64,000 bases of DNA from Mesorhizobium escarrei (GTDB taxonomy: Bacteria > Pseudomonadota > Alphaproteobacteria > Rhizobiales > Rhizobiaceae), in the NCBI RefSeq assembly GCF_935825525.1, contig NZ_CAKXZT010000121.1, positions 1 through 64,000 on the forward strand, read 5' to 3'. Below the pieces are notes generated by a model. It saw only the letters and a list, made by a program, of their open reading frames with translations. It was not told the DNA's origin and ran no database searches. Below are positions 25,567-34,617 of this stretch, piece by piece (position 1 is the stretch's first letter; the number at the start of each line of letters is the position of its first letter). The translations under genes were made by a program, and so were the position numbers.

Positions 25567-26130
25567 TGGCACGATACAAACGGCTCTTCAGGGCACAAGA
25601 TGCTGACGAGAGCCGGAGCAGGATTAGGTACGCTGGCGGAGAAGCGGCGGGGCTTGTGTTCTGGAACGGGCAAGTAGCGGCAGAGGAAGCTGACGCCCGG
25701 GATCGACGTATCGAACGTCTCGATTGGGGCCTGAAGCGGTCGGTCGGCTGCGGTACAGAGGATGACGATTGCGGAATTCAATCAGCAGGCCCGATGTTTT
25801 GGCTCGCCCTAAGCCGCCTTTTATAAGCCAAATACGCCGCCGGGAAACGAACATTTGGCTGGGACCAGCACTCGTGACCTGTCCTATCACTCCTGGCCTC
25901 GACTCGGCGCTCGCAGGGTAGCGGAGCGTCGCGTCCTCTGGAGGCATTTTCGCGGTTAGGCACCCATCAGATCAGCTACTTGATTCGAGGGTTGAAAAGT
26001 TTCTGGCGGTCACCGCAGCCATAACCGACACGCAACACACAACGGCTGACCACCTCGTGCCCGCAGAACTGCCATCAGCGAAAATCCATCACGACCGCTG
26101 TTTTCCTCTGGAGGCCGGTAGCTGATCGGC
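25567..26130. other. no gene supported
   Basis: A frame 25566-25826 (86 residues, starting MARYKRLFRAQDADESRS) begins in the stop codon of the preceding gene but shows no recognisable domain. I see nothing else between it and the end of the PdxA-like gene. Confidence 0.4.
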
Positions 26131-27156
26131 TCATGCGTTACTCAGCACCACGTCTGCGCTCTTACAGGACGCCGAGAGCCGGCTGGCCAACGCGATGGCG
26201 TTTTCGAAGGCGCCGGTGTTGGCGACACCCTTGCCGACAATGTCGAAGGCCGTTCCGTGCGCAGGCGTCGTGAAGACGGTGTCGAGGCCCGCCGTGACAG
26301 TGACTCCCCGGTTGAAGCCGCGCATCTTCGTCGCGATCTGGCCCTGGTCGTGATACATTGCGAGCACGCCGTCATAGTCGCCGGCGAAGGCTTTCAGATA
26401 GACCGTGTCCGATGGAAAGGGACCTTCGCAGGCGAAGCCCCTGGCCGCCATTGCCGCGACGGCCGGGCGGATGATCTCAATCTCCTCCATGCCGAACAGG
26501 CCGCCCTCGCCGCCATGCGGGTTGAGCGCGGCGACGGCGAGCCGAGGCGCGGCGATGCCCGCCTTCTTCATCATCGTGGTCGCCAGTTCGATCGCCGCCT
26601 CGATCGCCGGGCGGTTGATCTGTTCGACCGCTTGGCGCAGCGAGACATGCGAGGTGACGCGCGACATCCACTGTTTGTCCAGCATGTTCATCTCGCTGAA
26701 ATAGCCGCGATGGCCAAGCAGGTGGGCGAACATCTTGTGCTCGTCGGGAAATTTCCAGCCGCCATCATACATTGCGCGCTTGTTCAGCGGCGCGAAGGTG
26801 ATTGCGTCGACCTCGCCGACCTTGGCGAAATCGATCGCGCGCGACAGCGTCTCACCGGTGAGGCGGCCGGACGCCGCACTTGCGACGCCGGGCGCGTAAG
26901 GCGCCGGATCGGTGTTTCCGAGGTCGATAAGAGGGATCGCTGCGTCCGACCAGTCGACCGAAGCGGGGCTGGAATAGCGCCGATACTCGAAGGAGACGCC
27001 GGCCTGGCGCATGCCGAGATCGAGAACCCGGGCGTCGCCGACGACCACGAGCCGGGCGGTTTCGGCCATCCTGCGGTCATGAAGGATACGGGCAGTTTGT
27101 TCGGGGCCGATGCCGGTGCAGTCGCCGGTTGTGACAGCGATGATGGGGAGGCTCAT
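26131..27156 (-). CDS. PdxA-family dehydrogenase
   Basis: A 341-residue NAD-dependent decarboxylating dehydrogenase. TGDCTGIGPEQTARIL near residues 11-26 and the metal-binding His in MNMLDKQWMSRVTSHVSLRQA fit PdxA, as do NPHGGEGGLFG near 204-214 and the late YHDQGQIATKMRGFN. A second group in this family (PdxA2) oxidises 4-phospho-D-threonate or erythronate. Located at the end of an organic-acid operon rather than with vitamin B6 genes, catabolic use is more likely than pyridoxal phosphate synthesis. It overlaps the upstream ttuC-like gene by 4 bp. Confidence 0.88.
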   Translation of the reverse strand: MSLPIIAVTTGDCTGIGPEQTARILHDRRMAETARLVVVGDARVLDLGMRQAGVSFEYRRYSSPASVDWSDAAIPLIDLGNTDPAPYAPGVASAASGRLTGETLSRAIDFAKVGEVDAITFAPLNKRAMYDGGWKFPDEHKMFAHLLGHRGYFSEMNMLDKQWMSRVTSHVSLRQAVEQINRPAIEAAIELATTMMKKAGIAAPRLAVAALNPHGGEGGLFGMEEIEIIRPAVAAMAARGFACEGPFPSDTVYLKAFAGDYDGVLAMYHDQGQIATKMRGFNRGVTVTAGLDTVFTTPAHGTAFDIVGKGVANTGAFENAIALASRLSASCKSADVVLSNA

Positions 27157-28256
27157 GATATTCTCCGCGAAGTCGTGGATGCGGCGAGCAGCGCCTCGGC
27201 GATCGCCTTGCCGCAGGTGACGGTATCGGCGCTGCCGCCGAGATCGCCGGTGCGAAGCGCCGGATCGGCAAGCACTGCCTCGATTGCCGAGACGATCGCC
27301 GCAGCCGCATCGGCGTGGCCGAGATGGTCGATCATCATCGCACCCGCCCATATCTGACCAACGGGATTGGCAATGCCCTTGCCGGCGATGTCCGGGGCCG
27401 AGCCATGGACCGGCTCAAACAAAGACGGAAAGTTCCGCTCGGGATTGATGTTGCCGGACGGCGCGATGCCGATGGTTCCGGTGCAGGCGGGGCCAAGATC
27501 GGACAGGATGTCGCCGAAGAGATTGGAGGCGACGACGACGTCGAAGCGGTCGGGGTTCAGCACGAAAAGCGCGCAGAGAATGTCGATGTGGTACTTGTCC
27601 CAGCGGACATCCGGATAGGATTTCGCCATCGCCTCCACCCGTTCATCCCAATAGGGCATGGTGATCGAGATACCGTTCGACTTCGTCGCCGACGTCAGGT
27701 GCTTTTTGCCGCGGCTCCGGGCGAGGCCGAAGGCGAAGCGCAGGATGCGGTCGATGCCGACGCGGCTCATCACCGTCTCCTGCAGCACGATCTCGCGATC
27801 GGTGCCCGGATACATCTTACCGCCGATCGACGAATATTCGCCCTCGGTGTTTTCGCGCACGACGAAGAAATCGATGTCGCCGGGTTCGCGGCCGGCGAGC
27901 GGCGAGCGCACACCGGGCATGAGCCGCACCGGGCGGAGATTGACATATTGGTCGAACTCGCGCCGGAACTGCAGAAGCGAACCCCACAGCGAAACATGGT
28001 CGGGTACCGTTTCCGGCCAGCCGACGGCGCCGAAGAAGATCGCATCGTGCCCGCCGATCCTCGCCTTCCAGTCCTCGGGCATCATTCGCCCGTGTTCGGC
28101 GTAATAATCGCAGGAAGCGAAGTCGAAGTGATCGAACGCAAGGCCGATGTCGAATTTTTCGGCGGCGGCTTCTAGGACGCGAAGGCCCTCGGGTACGACT
28201 TCCTTGCCGATGCCGTCGCCGGGGATGACAGCGATGTTCAGGCGGTTGCTCGTCAT
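27153..28256 (-). CDS. ttuC: tartrate/D-malate dehydrogenase (IMDH superfamily)
   Basis: A 367-residue NAD-dependent oxidative decarboxylase. Substrate-binding arginines lie in NLRPVRLMPG and VVRENTEGEY (near residues 103-145). Lysine and surroundings in TKSNGISITMPYWDERV (near 193-209) are the hallmark of TtuC/DmlA enzymes, and the metal-binding Asp residues are in FGDILSDLGPA. It converts tartrate or D-malate-like acids to a keto acid plus CO2. It is the middle gene of a three-gene operon; both flanking genes are family relatives. Confidence 0.88.
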   Translation of the reverse strand: MTSNRLNIAVIPGDGIGKEVVPEGLRVLEAAAEKFDIGLAFDHFDFASCDYYAEHGRMMPEDWKARIGGHDAIFFGAVGWPETVPDHVSLWGSLLQFRREFDQYVNLRPVRLMPGVRSPLAGREPGDIDFFVVRENTEGEYSSIGGKMYPGTDREIVLQETVMSRVGIDRILRFAFGLARSRGKKHLTSATKSNGISITMPYWDERVEAMAKSYPDVRWDKYHIDILCALFVLNPDRFDVVVASNLFGDILSDLGPACTGTIGIAPSGNINPERNFPSLFEPVHGSAPDIAGKGIANPVGQIWAGAMMIDHLGHADAAAAIVSAIEAVLADPALRTGDLGGSADTVTCGKAIAEALLAASTTSRRIS

Positions 28257-28270
28257 CTCTGGCTTCCCTT

Positions 28271-29347
28271 CTACTCGTTGTCGCCGAGGAGCGCTGCGCA
28301 GACCGCTTCTGTGACCCTGGCTGTCGTGGCCGTGCCGCCGAGGTCGGGCGTGTGCAGTGACGCATCCGCGGTGACGCGCTCGATGGCGCGCATCAGGCGC
28401 GCCGCGGCGGCGGGCTCGCCGAGATGCTCCAGCATCATCACCGCCGACCAGAAGGTACCGACCGGATTGGCGATGCCTTTGCCGGTAATGTCGAAGGCCG
28501 AGCCGTGGATCGGCTCGAACATCGACGGAAAATTTCTCTCGGGATTGAGATTGGCCGTCGGCGCAATGCCGATCGAGCCGGCGAGCGCCGCAGCAAGGTC
28601 CGAGAGGATATCGGCGTGGAGATTGGTCGCGACGATCGTGTCGAGCGAGCGCGGATTGAGCGTCATTCGGACCGTCATCGCGTCGACCAGCATCTTGTCC
28701 CAGGCGACATCGGGGAAATCGGCCGCGACCTCGCGGGCGATATCGTCCCAGAGCACCATGCCGTGACGCTGAGCGTTGGACTTGGTGACCACGGTCAGCA
28801 GTTTCCGCGGCCGCGACCGCGCCATCTCGAAGGCGAAACGCATGATGCGCGTCACGCCGGCGCGGGTGAAGATCGAGACTTCAGTTGCGACCTCCTCGGG
28901 CAGGCCGCGATGCGAGCGGCCGCCCTGGCCGGCATATTCGCCTTCGGAATTCTCCCGGACGATGACCCAGTCGAGATCGCTCGGCGTGACGCCTCGGAGC
29001 GGGCTTTCGATGCCGGGCAGGATACGCGTCGGGCGGACATTGGCGTACTGGTCGAAGGGCTGGCAGATCGCAAGGCGCAGCCCCCACAGCGTCAGATGAT
29101 CGGGCACGTCGGGCGCACCCACGGCGCCGAAATAGATCGCGTTGAAGGCCTTCAGTTGCTCGGTCCCGTCCTCGGGCATCATAGTGCCGTTGGCCTTGTA
29201 GTAGTCCGAGCCCCAGTCGAAATGCTGGACCTTGAGATCGAAACCCCCGTCGCGCGCGGCGCAGACGGCCAGTACGCGAAGGCCAGCCGCAACCACCTCC
29301 TTGCCGATTCCGTCGCCTGGAATAGCCGCGATCCTGTAGCTTCGCAT
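28271..29347 (-). CDS. IMDH-superfamily dehydrogenase, tartrate-dehydrogenase-like
   Basis: A 358-residue paralogue of the next gene. The arginines (NVRPTRILPG, VIVRENSEGEY), the lysine (VTKSNAQRHGMVLWDD) and the Asp metal ligands (HADILSDLAAAL) are kept, so it should be active. It has AQRHGMVLWDD where the neighbour has GISITMPYWDE, which implies a different substrate. ATG 29347 follows GGAGGA; earlier in-frame starts reach into the operator and are rejected. Expression is probably controlled from the dyad at 29414-29441. Confidence 0.87.
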   Translation of the reverse strand: MRSYRIAAIPGDGIGKEVVAAGLRVLAVCAARDGGFDLKVQHFDWGSDYYKANGTMMPEDGTEQLKAFNAIYFGAVGAPDVPDHLTLWGLRLAICQPFDQYANVRPTRILPGIESPLRGVTPSDLDWVIVRENSEGEYAGQGGRSHRGLPEEVATEVSIFTRAGVTRIMRFAFEMARSRPRKLLTVVTKSNAQRHGMVLWDDIAREVAADFPDVAWDKMLVDAMTVRMTLNPRSLDTIVATNLHADILSDLAAALAGSIGIAPTANLNPERNFPSMFEPIHGSAFDITGKGIANPVGTFWSAVMMLEHLGEPAAAARLMRAIERVTADASLHTPDLGGTATTARVTEAVCAALLGDNE

Positions 29348-29413
29348 CGATTCCCGTCCTCCGCTGGTAACGCCAAACCACAGCAACGATTTCGTGATGC
29401 CGAAAACGTCAAG

Positions 29414-29441
29414 AATTGTCAATTATAAACTGTTGACAATT
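29414..29441. promoter_or_regulatory. candidate FCD-GntR operator in the divergent promoter
   Basis: AATTGTCAA (29414-29422) and TTGACAATT (29433-29441) form a perfect 9-bp inverted repeat with a 10-nt spacer. The right arm belongs to TGTTGACAAT, the decamer also found at 34561, 39467 and 45865. It lies between the dehydrogenase operon and the hydrolase gene. Confidence 0.65.
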
Positions 29442-29540
29442 TTTCCGAATGGGTGCGACGCTTCGGCCGGCGCACCTGTTCCGATGTCATAGCCAGGGAG
29501 AAATGCAATCTCGTTGCAAGCGAACCAGCAAATATCCGGA

Positions 29541-30467
29541 ATGCCCCCGCTCCCCGAGAGCCATCCCGGCCTTATGCGGGGATTCCGTTACGAGCGCGTC
29601 CGTACGGGCGGCACCGAGATCAACGTCGCGATCGCTGGAAAAGGGCCGCCGCTCCTGCTGCTGCACGGCAATCCGCTGACCCATGTAAGCTGGCACAAGA
29701 TCGCCCCGACGCTCGCCGAAAGCTTCACCGTCGTTGCGCCCGACCTTCGCGGCTACGGCGACAGTTCCAAGCCCGATGGCGGCGAGGATCATTCCGCCTA
29801 TTCGTTCCGGGCGATGGGCAAGGACAATGTCGCCGTCATGGCGCATTTCGGTTTCGACCGGTTTCAGGTCGCCGGGCATGATCGCGGCGCGCGGGTGGCG
29901 TTCCGCATGGCGCTGGATTTTCCCGGGCGGATCGAGCGCATGGCCGCTCTCGACATAGTGCCGACCCATCATGCGCTGACCAGCGTCACGCTCGGCTGGG
30001 GGCTCGAAGCCTATCACTGGTTCTTCATGGCCCAGAAAGCGCCGTTCCCGGAAAAGCTGCTGACGGCGGACCTCGACTATTACATCGACTACAAGCTGAA
30101 CAAGAAGGGCGTCGGGCTGGAAATCTTCAGCCCGCAGGCGATGGCCGAATACAAGCGCTGCACGACGCCCGAGCAGATCCACGCCGTCTGCGAGGATTAT
30201 CGCGCCACCGTCGGCGTCGACCTGGCAATGGACACGGCGGATTTCGGCAAGCGGACGATTGCGTGTCCGGTGCTCGTTCTCTGGGGTTCGAACAGCCATT
30301 GCGGCCGGCATTTCGCCCCGCTCGAAGCGTGGGAGCCCTGGGCCCCGGACCTTCGCGGCTGGGCCGTGCCGACCGGCCACTATCCGGCCGAGCAGCGGCC
30401 GGACATCATCTACGAGGCGTTCTGGCAATTTTTCAACGGGCACGAACCCAGCTCGTTAGCCGGCTGA
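29541..30467 (+). CDS. alpha/beta hydrolase, haloacetate-dehalogenase-like
   Basis: A 308-residue alpha/beta-hydrolase. The nucleophile elbow is GHDRGARVA near residues 111-119, with Asp rather than Ser and the Asp-Arg-x-x-Arg pattern of fluoroacetate dehalogenases. The oxyanion HGNP lies near 42-45, and the catalytic His in GHYPAEQRP near 282-290. These enzymes hydrolyse halo- or other small 2-substituted acids or esters. A TTG start at 29514 with GGGAG upstream is possible. The only forward-strand gene in the island, it shares the divergent operator with the dehydrogenases. Confidence 0.85.
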   Translation: MPPLPESHPGLMRGFRYERVRTGGTEINVAIAGKGPPLLLLHGNPLTHVSWHKIAPTLAESFTVVAPDLRGYGDSSKPDGGEDHSAYSFRAMGKDNVAVMAHFGFDRFQVAGHDRGARVAFRMALDFPGRIERMAALDIVPTHHALTSVTLGWGLEAYHWFFMAQKAPFPEKLLTADLDYYIDYKLNKKGVGLEIFSPQAMAEYKRCTTPEQIHAVCEDYRATVGVDLAMDTADFGKRTIACPVLVLWGSNSHCGRHFAPLEAWEPWAPDLRGWAVPTGHYPAEQRPDIIYEAFWQFFNGHEPSSLAG

Positions 30468-30481
30468 CGGATCGCCCGGCT

Positions 30482-31570
30482 TCAAGCGGCAGAAACGCCG
30501 GATTCGATCGCGGCGAGGATGCCGCGGGTCATTTCGGCGGTGCCGGCGATTCCCCTGATGTCGCGGGTGCGGGTGGCGGGATCGGCGAGTGCGGCGGTGA
30601 TGGCGGCTTCCATGATCGCCGACGCCTCAACGGCCTCCGCTATCTTACGGTTGTGGCCGAGCCACTCGATCATCATGCGGGCAGATTCGATCATCGCGAA
30701 CGGATTGGCGATGCCCTTGCCAGCGATGTCGGGAGCCGAGCCGTGCGTCGCCTGCGCCATCGCCAGATTGCCTTCTCCGATGCACAGGCCTGGCGCCATG
30801 CCGAGGCCGCCGACGAGGCCCGCCGCCTCGTCGGTCAGGATGTCGCCGAACATGTTTGTGGTGACGACAACATCAAAACTCTGCGGATCGCGAATGAGCC
30901 GCATCGCCATCGTGTCGACGATCACTTCGTCCACCGTCACATCCGGGAATTCCTTGGCGATTCGGTAGCATTCCTCGACGAACATGCCGCAGCCGAGCTT
31001 GAAGACGGTGTTCTTGTGGACCACTGTCAGGCGCTTCTTGCGCTGCCGCGCGATCTCGAAGGCGGCGCGAGCGACGCGCGACGACCCGGCGCGGGTGATG
31101 ACGCGGACCGAGATCGTCACATCCTCCGTCGGTCGGAACTCGCCTGAACCGGCGACGACGTTGCGGTCGGGCTGAAAGCCCTCATTGTTCTCGCGCACGA
31201 TGACCAAATCGACGCCGTCATGGATCGCGCCGAGGCCGGGATAGGAGCGCGTCGGACGGATATTGGCGAAGAGGTCGAAGCGCTTGCGCATGATCGGATG
31301 CGGATTGATCGCGCCGGGAACTTTTGGGTAGGCCTGATGGCCGATCGGGCCGAGGATGAAGCCGTCCATCTTCGACAGCGCCTCCATCGTGCCGTCCGGC
31401 AAGGTCGAGCCATGCGTGTCGAGCGCGGTGCGGCCGATCGGCATGGGCCGCCAGTCGATGCGCAGGCCCGTCTTTGCGGCGGCGGCGCGGGTCACCTCGA
31501 CCGCCGCCGGCACGATCTCGTGGCCGATATCGTCGCCGTTCAGGATCCCGATAACGAGATGGCTTTGCAT
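30482..31570 (-). CDS. isocitrate/isopropylmalate dehydrogenase family protein
   Basis: A 362-residue oxidative decarboxylase, the third of this fold in the island. It has NIRPTRSYPGLG, the arginine and EGFQPDRNV loop (IVRENNEGFQ), VVHKNTVFKLGCGMF for the lysine helix, and MFGDILTDEAAGL for the metal. The EGFQ and KNTVFKLGCGMF elements set it apart from the two TtuC-like proteins, being nearer to NAD-isocitrate-type sequences, so a tri- or dicarboxylic hydroxy-acid substrate is likely. It ends an operon after two PrpD-family genes. Confidence 0.85.
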   Translation of the reverse strand: MQSHLVIGILNGDDIGHEIVPAAVEVTRAAAAKTGLRIDWRPMPIGRTALDTHGSTLPDGTMEALSKMDGFILGPIGHQAYPKVPGAINPHPIMRKRFDLFANIRPTRSYPGLGAIHDGVDLVIVRENNEGFQPDRNVVAGSGEFRPTEDVTISVRVITRAGSSRVARAAFEIARQRKKRLTVVHKNTVFKLGCGMFVEECYRIAKEFPDVTVDEVIVDTMAMRLIRDPQSFDVVVTTNMFGDILTDEAAGLVGGLGMAPGLCIGEGNLAMAQATHGSAPDIAGKGIANPFAMIESARMMIEWLGHNRKIAEAVEASAIMEAAITAALADPATRTRDIRGIAGTAEMTRGILAAIESGVSAA

Positions 31571-31582
31571 GGTAGTGTCCTT

Positions 31583-32932
31583 TCAGACGCGGGCCGCGCC
31601 GGCGCGTGCAATCTGCGCGACGTCCACCGCCGTTTCGAGCGCCCAGCCCCTGGCGAGGAGGTCGCGGGCGGCCTTCTCGCCGATCACCGGGATCGACTGG
31701 CTGATGAATTTTTCGCCGATCGCCACGTTGGAGAGCGGCCGTTCCAGGCTGCCGATCGCATGCGGGACATGGAGGCTGATCCGTTCTCCGTCCTCGAGCG
31801 TGACGGCGATGTGCACCGCGTCTTCGTCAACGCTCGTGTCGCTCGTCGCCGTCACCTTGTCGCGCAGCGCCATGATGGCGGGATCGCGCACGGCCCCGTC
31901 GGTGAACGCCGTCGGCGAGCCGTCGCTGCGCAGGAGCGCCGTCGCGGCGGCATGAAAGACGCTGAACTTACCCTCCAGCCCGGTCTTCGGCGTCCTCTTG
32001 CCGGTGAGTTCCAGCACCAGCGGATGCGTGCGCAATTCGACGGCAACGATCGCGGAAACCCTGTCACCCAGTCTTTCGCGCAACTGCTGGCAGCCGTCGA
32101 TAGTGGGATGGATGACGATGCCGCAGGCATAGGGCTTGTAGGTGTTGAGGCCGGCCTCCCAGCGCGTCCCGAGGCCACCGATGATCTCGGAATAGTCCTG
32201 CTTGGTGGAAAGCACGTTGGCAAAGCCGCGCGGCGCTTCGATGGCGCGGTCCGAACTGTCGAAATTCGCCTTGGCGAGGAAGGCCGCCATGGCGCCGTTC
32301 TGCGCGGCGCGGCCGGGATGAAAACTCTTGCACATCGTGCCGAACATTTCGCGCAAGCCCGACGACTGCGTCGCCGCGATGCCGAAAGCCCAGACCATCT
32401 GCTGGCGCGTCAGGCCGATGAGCTTGCCAGTCGCTGCGGCAGCGCCGAACACGCCCGCCGTGCCGGTGATGTGCCAGCCGCGATCGTAGTGGTCGGGATA
32501 GACGCAGTTGCCGATGCGGCACTCGACCTCGACGCCGACGATCAGCGCCGTCAGGAAGTCGCGGCCGCTGATCGCCAGGCTTTCCGCCACCGCAAGGATT
32601 GCCGATGCGACTGGGCCGGCGGGATGGATTATCGTCTTCAGATGGGTGTCGTCGTAGTCGAGCACATGCGAGGAAATGCCGTTGACTAGCGCGGCGTGGA
32701 GTTCGTCGAGCCGCTCGGTGCGGCCGATCACCTGCGCCCGCTCGGGGCCGGAAAACATCCGCATCGCGTCGAGCGCGCGATCGACGGTCTCGTGACGTGC
32801 GCCACCAACGGCGCAGCCGAGCCAGTTGACGAAGGTCCTGACACCTTCGGCGCGAACATCGGCGGGAATCTCGTCGGCGCGGAGATCCACGGCCCAGTCG
32901 GCCAGTCGTTTGGTGATCCCGGTGTCGTTCAT
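31583..32932 (-). CDS. MmgE/PrpD family protein 1
   Basis: A 449-residue protein of the 2-methylcitrate dehydratase/aconitate-decarboxylase superfamily. Conserved blocks are DYDDTHLKT near residues 92-100, HITGTAGVFGAAAATGKLIGL near 153, GTMCKSFHPGRAAQNG near 199 (Lys/His region) and YKPYACGIVIHPTIDG near 267. Members dehydrate or decarboxylate tri- and dicarboxylic acids. It follows a second PrpD gene and precedes a dehydrogenase, suggesting successive dehydration and oxidative decarboxylation. The true substrate is unknown. Confidence 0.88.
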   Translation of the reverse strand: MNDTGITKRLADWAVDLRADEIPADVRAEGVRTFVNWLGCAVGGARHETVDRALDAMRMFSGPERAQVIGRTERLDELHAALVNGISSHVLDYDDTHLKTIIHPAGPVASAILAVAESLAISGRDFLTALIVGVEVECRIGNCVYPDHYDRGWHITGTAGVFGAAAATGKLIGLTRQQMVWAFGIAATQSSGLREMFGTMCKSFHPGRAAQNGAMAAFLAKANFDSSDRAIEAPRGFANVLSTKQDYSEIIGGLGTRWEAGLNTYKPYACGIVIHPTIDGCQQLRERLGDRVSAIVAVELRTHPLVLELTGKRTPKTGLEGKFSVFHAAATALLRSDGSPTAFTDGAVRDPAIMALRDKVTATSDTSVDEDAVHIAVTLEDGERISLHVPHAIGSLERPLSNVAIGEKFISQSIPVIGEKAARDLLARGWALETAVDVAQIARAGAARV

Positions 32933-32979
32933 CGTCTTACTGTCTTTCGATTGGGCAGGGATTCAGTCGCGGGCGCCGT

Positions 32980-33054
32980 TCAAACGGCGCGAAGGGTTTC
33001 GAAGAGGGTCGCGGCAGACCGCTGGCCGAAGCGACGAAGTATCTCGCCCGGCAT
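32980..33054 (-). CDS. 24-residue ORF between two PrpD genes
   Basis: Reads MPGEILRRFGQRSAATLFET and four more residues, with GGAG 6-8 nt before the ATG, in the 141-bp gap between prpD genes. It may be the remnant of a third gene or a spurious frame. Listed because of its ribosome site. Confidence 0.2.
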   Translation of the reverse strand: MPGEILRRFGQRSAATLFETLRAV

Positions 33055-33073
33055 CGCTGCTCCGTTCGCCGGT

Positions 33074-34489
33074 TCAGGCGGCGGAGATCAGGCGGGCGGT
33101 TAAGCTGTCGAGCGAGGCCAAGCGTTCCAGGCCACGCACCAGTTCTACGATCTCGTTCGCCTTGCTCTGCGCCATGCCGGCGAATTCCGCGTTCTCGCGG
33201 AATTTGTCGGCGACCTCGTCATAGCTCATCGGGAAGGCCGGGCTGCCCTTGCCGAAATCGGCGCGTCCGGAGATCTTGCGGCCGTCGGCGAGTTCGATGT
33301 CGATCAGCGTCGTCATCAAATGATAGCCGGCGGCCTCCGCCTCGTCGTCGACCACGAAATCGACCTTCTCGATCATCGCCTTAACGTCCTCGCGCTCGAC
33401 GGCGGTGTCGGTGAACTCGTTAAGGCCGGCGCGGCCGTCGAGAAGCAGGATCGCCATACAGAATTCCATCGAGAATTTCGCCTGGAGCTCGTCCTTCGGC
33501 CGGTGGTGGATCAGCGCGTTCGGCATGTTGGAGTTGGTGCCGACGCGGACGCGCTTCACGTCATTTGCGCGGATGCCGTGCTTCCGGATCAGGCGCAGCA
33601 TCTCGGTCATGCCGGGATGGGTCAGCGAGCCCGACGGATGCGGCTTGATCGAGACGCCGGGGCTGGCAAAGGTCCACGGCGCGCCGAGCTTGCCGAAGAT
33701 GGCGCTCTGGTCGTAGCCGCCGCCGGCGGCGGCGAAGAAGCCGCGCGGCGCTTCGAGAATGCTTCCGGCGGCGGTCCAGCCATAGGAAGCGAACTGCGCC
33801 GCCGCGACGCCGCTCTCCGACGAGCGGCCGGCATGGAACGGCTTGGTCATGGTGCCGAAATTCTCGCGCAGGCCCGCCGACTGGCTGCCAGCGATCGAAA
33901 GGGCGCGCTGGGTCGTCGCGACATCGAAGCCCATCAGCTTGGCGCTCGCCGCCGCCGCCGCGAAGGTGCCGCAGGTCGCCGTCGCATGGAACCCGGTCTG
34001 GTAGTGGCGCGGCGCGATCGCCTCGGCGATCTTGCACTCGACCTCGACGCCGAGATGGTAGGCCAGCATGAAATCCCGGCCCGACGCCTTGACCAGTTCG
34101 GAAATCGCCAACGCTGCGGGCAACGCCGGAGCGGTCGGATGCGTCAGCAGGCCATAGACGCGGTCCTTGGCGACGGCGAGCTGCGTGTCGTCGTAATCGT
34201 CGGCATGGATGCCGACACCGTTGGCGAATGCGGCAAAGCGGGGCGCGACCTTGCGTCCGCCGCCGATGACCGTCGCGGTACCCTCGGCGAGACCGAGATC
34301 GTCGAGATGCCTGCGCACCAGCTCGCCGCTCTTGGCGACCGAGCCGGACAGCGCCAGGCCAAAACCGTCGAGGATCGATTTCTTGCCAAGTTCGACGACT
34401 TCGGCGGAGAGGTCGTCGACCGTCGCCCCGACGATGAAATCGGCGACGTATTTCGTTAGCGGGACATCGAGTGCTTTGTTCTGGTTCAT
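33074..34489 (-). CDS. MmgE/PrpD family protein 2
   Basis: A 471-residue paralogue with the family blocks HADDYDDTQLA near residues 93-103, GFHATATCGTFAAAAASAKLMG near 159, NFGTMTKPFHAGRSSESG near 206 and GVSIKPHPSGSLTHPGM near 274. ATG 34489 has GAGGA upstream; a longer frame reaches into the operator and is rejected. It is the first gene of an operon with the other PrpD gene and an IMDH-type dehydrogenase. Related proteins include itaconate-forming and methylcitrate dehydratases; which chemistry applies cannot be told. Confidence 0.88.
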   Translation of the reverse strand: MNQNKALDVPLTKYVADFIVGATVDDLSAEVVELGKKSILDGFGLALSGSVAKSGELVRRHLDDLGLAEGTATVIGGGRKVAPRFAAFANGVGIHADDYDDTQLAVAKDRVYGLLTHPTAPALPAALAISELVKASGRDFMLAYHLGVEVECKIAEAIAPRHYQTGFHATATCGTFAAAAASAKLMGFDVATTQRALSIAGSQSAGLRENFGTMTKPFHAGRSSESGVAAAQFASYGWTAAGSILEAPRGFFAAAGGGYDQSAIFGKLGAPWTFASPGVSIKPHPSGSLTHPGMTEMLRLIRKHGIRANDVKRVRVGTNSNMPNALIHHRPKDELQAKFSMEFCMAILLLDGRAGLNEFTDTAVEREDVKAMIEKVDFVVDDEAEAAGYHLMTTLIDIELADGRKISGRADFGKGSPAFPMSYDEVADKFRENAEFAGMAQSKANEIVELVRGLERLASLDSLTARLISAA

Positions 34490-34552
34490 GTCAATCCTCG
34501 TTCGATCACGGCTTTTTCTTGCGAAAGAATTTCCGGCCGACCCTGAAGCGTC

Positions 34553-34573
34553 AACTGTCAATTGTCAACAGTT
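34553..34573. promoter_or_regulatory. candidate FCD-GntR operator upstream of prpD 2
   Basis: AACTGTCAATTGTCAACAGTT: two TGTCAA units in tandem, with outer arms AACTGT and ACAGTT inverted. Its ATTGTCAACA part is the reverse complement of TGTTGACAAT at 29431. It lies between gntR and the prpD operon. Confidence 0.65.
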
Positions 34574-34617
34574 TATCAGGGCAAAAAGCGACTGCCCACA
34601 AGGCGATGATCACATCG

